A stretch of DNA of 64,000 bases. Source: Atrichornis clamosus. Its lineage: Eukaryota > Chordata > Aves > Passeriformes > Menuridae. Shown here piece by piece: positions 27,201 to 38,000 of this stretch. The notes under the pieces are model-generated. The model had not been told where the DNA came from, did not search any database, and was given only the letters and a program-made list of their open reading frames with translations. The stretch lies in contig WBMZ01004660.1 in NCBI GenBank assembly GCA_013400975.1, positions 1 to 64,000 of the forward strand, in the 5' to 3' direction. Numbering within the stretch: position 1 is the stretch's first letter; each line of letters begins with the position of its first letter. The translations under genes and the position numbers were made by a program.

Positions 27201-28040
27201 TGAGCACCAGTTTGGGCTTTAGTGGGTTCTGAGGCTTTCTGAATGAGCTGTGGTGCAGAGCATGACCACGGGTTCTTCTTTCTTCTGCTGTTGGTCATTA
27301 ACAGGGACAGGTTCCCTGCCTGGGAAGGTGCTCTGAGGTCTCTTGGCATTCAGCAGGAGGGTGTGACTGTCAGAGGTGACAGAAGGTCTTTAAAACTTCT
27401 CATCCTGGGGCCTGAGGTGCAAATGCTGATTTTTGGTGGCAGTTTCCTTTTCCAAGGGGTTCCTTACAGCAACTGTGGCTTCAGGCACCCCCTGTCCCTC
27501 ACGTGCACATGGCAGCTCTGCCACTGGTGTCCTCACCCCGAGGGGATCTCACCCGAAAACAGATGAGAACAAATGAGACATTAGGGGAAATCAGTGGGGA
27601 GGAAGTTTGGAAGATGTAAAGAAGTCCCCCCATATTGCTCTTCCCCTGATCCAAGCCCTCCTTGCAGCGTCATGGTGATGTAGAGAGAGACTCCCCAGTC
27701 TGCTCCCATCCAGCGTGCGAGCGGTGGGGAAAGAAGGAAATACCCATGGTAATGACTCCATTGGTTCCTATCCATGATGTAAGGATAGTAAGCTCATTCT
27801 TGAGTTTGGAGAACGCAGGTTATAAGGGCAGGGTGGGTTTTCTCCTGGGAAGACAGTAAATGACTGAAGGCTCTGTCTTTCAATTTTTTTAGTACATTGG
27901 GCAAAATGGAATTTTCCTGACGTATGTTTTGCTGGGCAGGGAGGTGGAGGGGAGCAGGCTGTGAGGGTGGTGGGAAGCAGGGCTGTGCGGCAGCTCCCTC
28001 ACCATGTGCAGATCCGTGGAGTCTCGGGGGAGCAGTGCAT
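24284..28040. other. Intergenic, no gene recognised
   Basis: No gene or clear repeat is visible. The 25250-25700 patch is GC-richer and open in overlapping frames on both strands, without recognisable protein similarity. The rest is average composition. Confidence 0.5.
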
Positions 28041-28047
28041 TTCCCAC

Positions 28048-28079
28048 TGACGTCAGCCCAAGGACGTCACGCTGACGCA
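28048..28079. promoter_or_regulatory. Cluster of three CRE/ATF-like sites
   Basis: A perfect palindromic cAMP-response element, TGACGTCA, is at 28048-28055. A near-consensus GGACGTCA is at 28062-28069, and a TGACGCA half-site-like word is at 28073-28079. CREB/ATF family dimers bind TGACGTCA. Three such words within 32 bp suggest an enhancer, about 6 kb upstream of GPR149. Which gene it acts on, and whether it is active, cannot be told from sequence. Confidence 0.5.
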
Positions 28080-31000
28080 TCTGCCTCCATTAACCACACA
28101 GGATGGGTCATTACTCCTCCAGCAGGCAAAGCATTTTCTGTAAGCCCTGAGTGTGAAGACAACTGTTTGTTCATTTTCACTGCAGATGTTCCTTCTGTTG
28201 TTTCACCTGCAACTTGTTTCGCAACTTGCAGTTGTGTTGGGAAAACATGTGCCATTTTCTCTGCCTTTTAGCAGCCACTGACTTGGATTTTCAGATTGTG
28301 ACATAATTTCCACTGGACTTCGGCTTAGTCATTTTGTTTCCTTTTTCTACTTGAATGTCTTTGCTCCTAAATGTCTTCATGACATTTATACAGGCCAGTA
28401 TTTACTGTCTGCTGGTGGTTGCAGTGCTGCACTTGCATTAAGTACCCAGTGTACACCACAGGGAGTTGCTGCTCTGATCAGGATTTGCTGTTTGATTGGA
28501 ATTTTTTCGATGGGAGATAAGCAGGCAGACATTTAGGACTCCTACTACCTCTGTAAGTGGCCTTGGCAGTGCTCAGTGCTGAATCCATCCTGTGCTTAGG
28601 CAGTTTGCAATTACCATTGTCATGACGACCTTTGCTGCCGTCCTTATTCAAATCTGGCAGTAGATAAAGGGTGTAACAGTTCTGAGAATCTGAGGAAAGA
28701 AAAAAAGCTCATTAATATTTCACTCAAGAGTGGTGAATGAAGTCACACAGTCACTCCCATGAATTTTCTTATCAGCAGGCAAAATGGAGTGGATAGATCC
28801 TGGCACTGGCAGACATTCTCTTGTAGGAAGAATTAGATAACAACTTCTGTTTGAACGGATTTTTGGGGTGTTTAAAAGTCTTGTTTTCATGGAACAAGGA
28901 GCTGTGCCAAACTTGACAGGCTCCCAGTTTTCCCAGTGCCTGTTGCTGAAGGTTAGAGATACTCAGTGAGTGATACCAGGACATTGCCTCAGGATCTTTG
29001 TTCTGTTTTAATTGAAATTGAGGACTGAAGGGAGCTGGGCATTGTCAAAGAAATAGGAACTTTACTCTCTCAGAATAGCTGGGATAGCAGGTAGGACACT
29101 GTTAGGGGCTCAAAGAGCAGTGTTATCTTCACTGGTAAAAGGCTTCTGGCAGGTCTTTCAGAGGCAGTGATACATGAGACATTAAAATAATAACAGAATC
29201 TGATTCAGGAGGCAGCTCAATTTAGGAACACTGTGCTACTGGATGTTGTCAGGCCCTGGTTGAGTGCAGGTACAGAAGTGAATAATACAAAATCTGTAAT
29301 AAAAGTACTGGTAAAACAGCCAGGAAAACAAAATTACTGCCCCTTTTCCTAGAAAATAAATCTCTTTCCTCTCCCCTAAGGCTTGATTCTGCCATTTGTG
29401 AGAAAGAAAGGCCCATTTTGCCATCGAATGCAGCTTGTCCCAAATAAGTTTCAATTTTCTCTAGACTATGAATTTTTTCTCCAGATCCTAATAACTTTTG
29501 GAATTCCCGTAGAAAAGACTTTTGGCGGGATACTGAAAATGGGGTTATCTCCCTTAGGCTCCGAGTCTAGCAGTAACCTGCTTTTCCAGGCCCAATGCAT
29601 CTGGCAGCACCTGGGCATGTAATCCTGGGCCAGAAAGGTTCCAGGTGATTAAAAGGACTGCCAGCACCCCACCACCCCACCCCAAAAAATAAAGCCATCA
29701 TTTTGGGCTTGCAGGTAATAGTTTATCTCTCAGGTTAATAACTATAAGCTAAAGGCAGTTGCATATTTGCATTCATTTTTGCACACGTAACAGTGAAGTT
29801 AAATTTAGTTTCTTAAAAAAAAAAAAGACAAAAAATACTATGTAAGCATACAAATCAGGCTTTTTTGTGAAGCTCAGTAAACACAAAGGAAGCAGCATTT
29901 TAATCAAAATGAGGAATTACATCCTAATCACCTCTCAGCACATGCATATTTCATAAGTACATGTTCAGCAAAGCAAATGCTGTGTAAGGGGCTGCTCTCC
30001 TCAGTTCCTCATCTCCTCAGCTCTTCCAGCACAAACCAGGCTGTCGCTGCATAAACCCAGGGTCATGTGAGCCATCCTTCTGGATTCTGTGGAAAACATT
30101 TGATAAAATCAGAGCAGCCGCCATGCAGTGGTGAGGAACACGGAGCATCCCGCTCCCGGAACGGCCGCTGGCCCCTGGCTCTGGAACTGGCACAGCAGAA
30201 GCACTTGGCTCCTGCTGTGTCACCAGCTCGTGCTCACACGGGGCCACACTGGCCACAGAGCTCCCTCGCAGGAACAGGGTCTGCCCTCCCACCCAGAGAT
30301 GACGTGCAAGGAGCAGGGAAGGTCCAGAGGAAGCAGCAGAACTTTCAGGTACAAACTGTGTGTACATTCCACACATCCTGATCTCCAGGCATCTGCCAGA
30401 AACTGGGATGTTATTCTGAGAGCTCATGACATGAATCAGAGGACATGAGTGCACAAGGTATGAGAAGCAATTTAAAAAGAAGTGGACAATCCTCCAGAGA
30501 TTAGATTTGGCATCTAATGATGCTCATTCAATGCAAAGAAGGAAATGAGAGGCTGTAGGAGCCTAGGTCCCTTAAAGTATTAAACCCTACTCCTGTTCTG
30601 TCAGGTAATGTCAGTGTTTATGGCGTGATTCAGTGAAAATCAGTCCTCTGAGTCTGGGTGGTTCAGGGGTCTTGGAGGTTGAAAGGGTAGTGATTAGTCC
30701 TGATGATCCAGATGATCACACTGTTACGTTCTGGTGCCTGTTCATTCATTGCCTACATGAAGTTTAATAGGGAGTTAAAGACCTGGTTTAATACCTGGCA
30801 GAGAGCGTGAGATCACTGTTGTGAACAGCACTGTCCGTACTGCTGGGGGTCAGGAGAAGCTTTCCTATTTATTCCCTCTTTTCTCTGGTATTAGTAGGAA
30901 GGGCTGCAGTGCTTTTTCTCCTCAGAACAGAGCTGGGCATTCTCTCAGAAACTGAATTTGATGGAATTACTACAACCTGAGAGCCTGACCCATTCTTTCT

Positions 31001-31197
31001 TTTATATGTTTTAACTAGATAGTGATAAAATCAGTTCTTTCATGGATTTTACTGAGCAAACCCATGTGTTTCACTGGGAGAGACACGTTTGTGCCTGGAG
31101 GTTCTGCACTGAGCCAGGGCCAGAACCCAGGGCCCAGTTTTGCAGTGATTTAATGGGAGATGCTCCAGCCTTGTGCTGCAGTGCAGAGGGGCCCAGT

Positions 31198-31235
31198 GTC
31201 TGCCTGTCTGTCTGTCTGCCTGTCTGTCTGTCTGT
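31198..31235. repeat. CTGT/CTGC tetranucleotide microsatellite
   Basis: About nine tandem tetranucleotides of the form CTGT or CTGC occupy this stretch, followed directly by pyrimidine-rich DNA. Length polymorphism is likely. Confidence 0.9.
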
Positions 31236-31304
31236 CCTCCCCACCCTCTCCATGCTGTGCCAGGGGTTGAGCTGCACAGGCTGAGCTGTTGCAGGCCAGG
31301 GTGA

Positions 31305-31372
31305 GGGCACTTGGTGTCCCCAGGATGTGGGCACTTGGTGTCCCCAGGATGTGGGCACTTGGTGTCCCCAGG
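31305..31372. repeat. 24-bp minisatellite, about 2.8 copies
   Basis: A 24-bp unit beginning GGGCACTTGGTGTCCCCAGG starts at 31305, 31329 and 31353. The copies are identical, and the last is cut after 20 bases. It lies about 70 bp from the CTGT microsatellite. The repeated HILGTPSA peptide in the minus-strand frames is an artefact. Confidence 0.92.
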
Positions 31373-33299
31373 GACAGCACTTTTACCAGCAGTGACACTG
31401 ACGGAGACTCTGCTTCCCTGTGAACACAGGGTCCAGTTTGCCATCAGCCCCAGGGAATAAGATAAACACATGAGCTGAAAAGATTCAGTGTTTGAAAATA
31501 CTCTGGCTTCTTCTCAAGCATTATTTCTTTTATCTTTCTCTGAAACCTTCATCTCTGAGGGACTGAGCCATGGTTTCCATCAAGGCTGATGAAGAAAGAT
31601 GTTTATGGCAAGACTTTCCACAGTCCCTGGTATCCTGCTGACAGACTGTGTCCAGCTTGTGCTGGCACTAAGCCTGGGGTCTGCAGTCTCTCTGTCACAG
31701 TCTGAGTCTCAGAAACTGCAGATCAGAGAGGCTGGAACTGTCACTGCAGTTGAAAGGCTGTTTGCTAAGTATGATTTTATCCTGTTTGGGAGGTTTCCCC
31801 TCACAATCTGATTAAAATATTCATGAGTTCTTTCTCTTGACTGGAATCATTAGTAATGCTTGGTGTCAGTGGCATAGCTCTGCACATCCTTTGTGGATGG
31901 ATCTTTTAATATTCCTCACGTTCCTAATCTGATACCTCCTAACCAGGGTACAGCCCCAGGGCAGAGCTTTGTCTTAACTTGGGACTGGCAAAGCAGGAGC
32001 CGGCAAACAGCCCAGTGCTCTGTTCATCCCTTCCTCAGGCACACATGGGACTCTGTGCTCTGGAGAGGGGTGACACCGACCCTGCTGGGACATTTCTCAA
32101 GGCACAGATTCCCAGGAATTGCAGCCGGTGGCAGCTCTGGAGCCCCCATCCAGCAGCACTGCCTTGGGCTGAAGGTTCCCCATCAAACCCAGGGTGTAGG
32201 TAAGATCAAAGCTAACCAGCACTAAGTACACGAGTTCCTGGTCCTCTAGAGGCAGAATTTGGTTCCAGAGCTTTCAGTCCATCATTAAAACTCGATTTCA
32301 TACCAACTCCTGAGGCTGAATTTCCCCGTCTGCTCTCTTGCCTTCCTTGGAGCTGAGTGGGAGAGAAGGCGATGGGAAAGTAGGGGTGGAAAGGGCAATG
32401 AAGGGCTGAGACAACCCACTGCTGAGCTCCTGGGAATATACAGCAGGCAGCGAAGTGTGCACAGTTTTACACATGGCTCTTGCAATCATTAATTTTATCA
32501 TGATTGGAGAAAGTTCCACGGCTGATTTTCTGCTGCTTCCAGATGGGGTCACAGATGGGTCACTCCAAGCATATCCCTGCTTCCCTTTGTATTCCCTCCC
32601 TTCAGAAAGGGGTAACTGTTTCTTCTTCTGCAACTGAATTCTTTCTTTAGTTTTAAGATGCAACTGATCTTTCTGTATGTGTTTTATCAGAATTTATCAG
32701 TTAAAGTAAGAAGGGAAGCTGTTTGAATTAATCACTCCCAAGACCTTCTGTTTATAGCTATGGAATGACCGGAGCAAAGAACATCTCATCATATTATAAG
32801 TTATGATAAAAGCTGCCACAGAAAGTGGCAAGGTGCAGTTCAGATCATAAAATACAGTGTGTGTGAAGACAAACTGAAGTGAGTAGCACGTCACCTGCCT
32901 CGAATGGGCAAGGCAACAGAAAGCGACTTTGTTCCCAAGAACGCTGATGAACATTTCATTCCAAACACACACAGGAGGCACAGGATGCACTGCTCTCACC
33001 ACGGTGTCAAAAGGCTGCAGAGAGGCAGAGGCAGAGATCAAGCAGGGGAAGTGAAGTGTGTGAGGAGGGAGGTCCTGAGGGAACTTGCAGTAGGTTCGTG
33101 GTTGCTCTCTGCCATCAGGGCTGTTGTACTTCAGTGTGGGTGTAATGACTGAGGATACAGGAGGACAAGTTTTCAGCATCGGAGGTGGCTCGGGTTGGAG
33201 TCGCGTGAGGAATGAGAGTTTGCAGACCCCAGGCTGAGCTGGGGTACCCCAGGGTAGGTACCACAGGGCTCCTGCACGCAGCTCCCTGCTGTGTCTGAA

Positions 33300-34092
33300 A
33301 GGCGTCCCTAAGGATGTCCAGCAGCATCCCTGTGCACGTGTGGACTGGGCAGCTGGAAGGCAGCGCAGACCCCCTCCTGCATCCCCCTGGCGCAGGGCTC
33401 CTGCGGCCGTGCCCCTGCTCAGCCCGGAGCGCAGGAGCGTCAGGGAATACAAACATTCCAGCTCGTGCTGCACGCCCCGGAGCAGCCGCGGGATTTACGG
33501 GAATGACATCCACGGCTGACATCAGATCGCAGTATTTGCATTGGGTTCCGGTGTCGGCTCGGAGGTGTGGCTTGGCGGGGACACTGCTCCAGGCTGCCGC
33601 TCCAGCCGGGAGGGAGCTGGGGCTGGAGCATCCTCACTCCCTCGCTGCCATCCTGCCGGCACCGGCTCCTCCCTCCTGCAGCTCCGGCAGCGCGGGGTGA
33701 ATCCAACAGCCTCTCCTACGATGTGTCTGCCCGAGCTACTACAGCTCAGCACGCCTCGTTCTGCGCCTTCCCTTCGGCTGCGCTGCGAGCGAGGCACGGT
33801 GCCTGCCATCCGCCAGGACGGGAGGGATACCCGAGGAGCCTCAATTCACCATCTGCCAGCACGGGAACGATTGTGAAGAATTGCATTTTTTCCGGCACCT
33901 TTTCTACTTCATTGTTGCCTGGCTTCTCGAGAGCATGAGTTCTGGTCATCAGGGGTGCTGCCACCTGAATATTTCTTCGTCAGATGCCACAAAATAGAGT
34001 CTAGGAAAACAAAGAAACTTGTGATGTGGAGCTGACAGTTCTGGTTTCAGCTGGTGAAAACTTGCAGAATCAGTGAGAAGGCAAAGAAAAAA
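33300..34092 (+). promoter_or_regulatory. GPR149: Probable GPR149 promoter / 5' UTR region
   Basis: The sequence is GC- and CpG-richer than its surroundings from about 33380 to 33850, then falls to ordinary composition before the GPR149 start codon. This is the natural place for the promoter and 5' UTR. No TATA box stands out, so the start site cannot be placed. An in-frame TGA at 34033-34035 closes the receptor frame upstream, and a tiny upstream frame (ATG at 34024, ending at that stop) precedes the main start. Confidence 0.45.
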
Positions 34093-34104
34093 ATGCCCAG
34101 GACA

Positions 34105-35034
34105 ATGTCAGTAACTCCTGGTAATTTGTCACTTAATGGGACGAGCTTCTTCACTGAAAATCACGGCATTATGGACAAACCCAGTGAGCAGAGAACTTGG
34201 AATGTCTTCCTGTTCTGCTTGACTTTTGCCATTGCACTCCCAGCCCTTCTGGGCAGCATTTATTCACTAGTTTCCCTGCTGAAAATGCAGAACAAAACCG
34301 CAGTTTCGATGATTGTGACCTCTTTGGCAGTAGATGATTTGATCAGCGTCGTGCCACTGATTATTTTCATGCTCATGCAGTGGTCAAGTGAAGTCCTCCC
34401 CCAGCCTCTGTGCACCACCTCAGCGTTTATGTATTTATTCCAGGGCATTTCTAGCAACCTGAAAGGGTCTCTTATAATTTCTTACAACTTCTACACCACC
34501 AACACTACTGGGACACTGAGCTGCAGCTCCTCCAAGCGCCGTGTGAGCGTGGTGTGGGCCGTCCTCACCATCTGGACTGCCAGTTTGCTGATGTGCGTTT
34601 TGCCCCTCTGTGGTTGGGGCAGGTACATCCCCACGTCCTGGGGCTGCTTCACCGACTGTGCCAGTTCCTACGTGGTGTTTGTGTTTGTTGTGTACTCGCT
34701 GTGCTTCTCCCTGCTCGCCGTGCTGGCTGTGCCCCTCACGCTGCAGCTGCTGTGCTCAGGTGAGCCCCAGCTGCTGCACACGGAGTGCCTGCAGCCCTCT
34801 GGGGCCTCCATCACCCCTGGGACACCGCTGGCCTGCGGTGCTGCTGCCCCTTCGCTGCCCCTGCTGGACCCCGGGGATAAAACCCTGCAGCGTTTCCAAA
34901 AGTCGGAGGCAGTTTTTGGCAAGGGTGTGGCTGAGAGCAGCACACAGAGCAGGAGCTTCATGGTGGGCTTTGCCCAGAAACGGTTCTCACTGATCCTGGC
35001 ACTGACCAAGGTCATTCTCTGGCTCCCAATGATG
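34105..35034 (+). CDS. GPR149: GPR149 coding exon 1 (residues 1-310)
   Basis: This exon encodes the extracellular N-terminus and helices 1 to 6, with Cys103 and Cys181/185 as likely disulfide partners. It ends [11 protein letters not shown] and is followed by donor GTAAAT at phase 0. Reading through the donor gives a short unrelated tail. Confidence 0.93.
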
Positions 35035-38000
35035 GTAAATTCTCCTATGCCTTCACTTTCCAATGCTCACTTACATTTCAGTGGGATGTGACCTGTGGGA
35101 CGTGGATTGACGCAGATGAACAGTGGCCACTGCAGTTGTTCCTCCTAGCATAATTGTGCCAACAAAAGTCCTTTCCAGCAGGTCTGTGTCACTGCATGGG
35201 TTCAGCTGGTGCCCAGTGGGGTTGGCAGAGCCTGGTTTGTTGGTGTGATACTCTCTCATCATATCACTCGTGTCACGTGCATACCAGGGGGAGTAAGGTC
35301 CCCCTTTGGTGCTGCCAGCTGTGTGACAGGATCTGCTCAGCATTCTGGGGCTGGGAATTGTAATGAGCTAGCGGCCCCTCCTGTCACATCCTCTGAGCCA
35401 CCTCCTTTGGGTTAAAAAATAGGAGTTTGGTAGAAAAATGCAGTTTGGCTGTATCTCTGTAATCCCTGTAGTACTGGGCTGGGAGGGAATGCTGTCATCA
35501 TGTATGTGCGTTTGGGAACAGGTACCTGGGTTCTGCTGGGAACAGGGGACACGGCCCTGGGGCACAGGTACCCCCGTCCTGGTGTGGGAGGGAGAAGTTC
35601 CTCGGTACCACACGGGACTGGCTTGGACTGGGAGCTGTTCAGTGGTGCTCAGCATCTATATTTAGCTTCAGCCAGGGCTTTTCTGAGAAATGCAGGATGA
35701 GGAGGAGAGCAGTCAGTGTGTTTCCTCTGCTGTCTGTTAGAGCCAGAATTGTTGTGCTCAGCAAACACTAATGACAAGCTGTGTCTTACAGTGGTGTCAT
35801 ATTCACAGCAAGATGTTCTCTTTGTTCCTGGAAGCATCTCATGTGCCTGAAGTGATTTACATTTTAAACTGCTTTGCCTTTCAGATACAGATGGTTGTCC
35901 AGAACATCACTGGGCTGCAGAGCCCTTCGTTTGAGACCCTGAGCTTCCTGCTGACTGTGCTGGCTGCCACTGTCACCCCGCTGTTTGTCCTGTCACAACA
36001 CTGGGCCCACCTGCCCTGCGGCTGCATCATTAATTGCAGGAGGAATTCCTACGCAGTGTCTTCGGAAGATCCCAAAAGTAAGTGCGGAAGGGTTGCCTCG
36101 GTGTAAGAGGGGATGCCAGACCTTCCCTGGTAACTTTCTTGGAAACTTCTAGAGCCCTCTTTCTCCTGGACCTCATGTGAAAACAGCTGGAGGAATGGAA
36201 TGGGTCAGTTGGCAGGGACCTACAGGGATCATCTCATTTCACATGCAAACATTAGGATGTGGGAGTTGTTTCCCGTTCTCAGGAGTGAAAATCCTCTGCC
36301 ATCAGTGGATGAATTCCTGACATCCACTGCATGTTCAGGGAGAAAGAGTTCCTGAATCCTAGAGAAAAGCCATCCTCAGTGCATGGCCTTCACTTGCTTT
36401 AAACACATTCTCAGGTGCAGAATGGCTTGTGCTGCCACTGCTGCCCTTTAGCCACTTTTGTGGAGAAAATGACTGCAGTTCATCAAGAAGGCTGTTCCTT
36501 CTCAGAAGTCTTCCTCTCAACAATTCATTCTTTTTATGGAGAGAAAATTGCCTGTTTCCAGCAGTAGCTGGATAATTTATTCATGTTTTAGCATGTCATT
36601 TTCAATGTGTTTGTAATCTCATTTTTCTTTTTGGTCTGGACTCCTAACATGACGTTTCTTTCCTTCCTGCTTAGCCAAGCGCAGGGGGTTCGAGTTCAAC
36701 CTGTCATTCCAGCAGGGTTATGGAATCTACAGAATATCCCAGGAGAACCCCCAACACCACGGCGATGGTAAATCCACGTCCTACCACAACCTGGGGAGCT
36801 CTGACCGCGAGGAGCTGGATCCTGGCAGAGGCAGCGATGCCGCCGGTTCTGGATTCCTGCCCGGGGCCCTGGGACACGGATCCAGGAACGCCCCCGGGGG
36901 GGCCGGACCGGACCCCCCACACCCCTCTCCTGATGGGCCAGGGGCCAGTCGGGGCCAGGAGGGCACAAACTGTGACCCATCAGTGTTCCCTGAAGGACCA
37001 GAGTGGAGGCTGTCCCACGAGGAAAGCCACAAACCGGAGCTCTCGGACTGGGAGTGGTGCCGGAGTAAATCCGAGAGGACCTCTCGGCAGGTAAAACAGG
37101 AATCTGTCTGTTTTCTTTTCTGTTAGTAAGAGCTTCCTTATGAAATAGGAATGATTTTTACTTACACTGATATTTCTATTAGTTCTACTTTTTAATGAAA
37201 CTCATACTTAGCATTTATAATGTTTAGCAACCACAGACCTGTTGCAGATGCTGATCCTGCAATAATTTCTCACTGGTCTTCTTAATCATGGATTTTTCTT
37301 CTGTGTGCACCTGCATGGTTTGTACATGGCAGGAATTAAGTATGAATGATGTTAATTCATCTTTATGAATACAAGGTTTCTTTTCAAAAGATGACATTTT
37401 CCAGAGAATTCCACTGTGGAATTCAGTGGACATTGGGCATTACAGTAGGTGGGAGTGGGGTAAGAGCCTGAGTGAAGTCCATGAGACAGGAGCTCTGGAA
37501 GGCTTTCGGTTGGAAACAACATCTGGAAGCCACCTAATCCAACCTCCTGCTCCAAGCAGGGTGACTTCAGAGCCAGATCAACTTGCTCTAGACTTTTGCA
37601 CATGCACAGGGGAGATGTATAAGATGTATTTTGTATTCAAATAAGGGAATCTCTCTCCATCTGATAAACACAAGTTTATCATCTGAGTCAGAGTAGGAAT
37701 TTGGCTGATATTTCAAATTCGACTGATCATCCCTTTCATAAAAAGCTAATGTTCACTCTGTTGCAGTGTGCAGAGATGAATTCCTGCACTTGGAGGCAGA
37801 AGTAAGTGATGACTCAGCCTGGTTTTAATTTACCAGTTCTTGCCAAGGCCTTGTGTGCCGTGTACAGCTTGGTTAATAAAGTCACTCTATCAAGAGGTTC
37901 ATAACTGTGGCTCTCCTTGCAGGAGTTTCCAGATGATGTTTAAAAAAAAATTTAAAAAAAGAAAACGTCTTTCGCCCATGTCCCGTGGTGCCAGTTCAGA

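Larger units (their letters stand above)
28080..33200. other. Intergenic, no gene recognised
   Basis: No gene is recognised. The stretch holds the small tandem repeats at 31198-31372. An octamer-like ATTTGCAT lies at 29765-29772 in an AT-rich block. A 258-codon minus-strand open frame overlaps the right end (32697-33473), but it begins at GTG, not ATG, and has no recognised homology. Confidence 0.5.

Noticed and set aside
34054..34104. GPR149 start upstream of Met 34105 at 34054
   Set aside because: Position 34054 is GTG, not ATG. The first in-frame ATG is 34093, adding only four residues; homology favours 34105.
36682..36695. GGTTCGAGTTC B-box-like word
   Set aside because: It lies in GPR149 exon 3 coding for RGFEF, with no tRNA-like structure around it.
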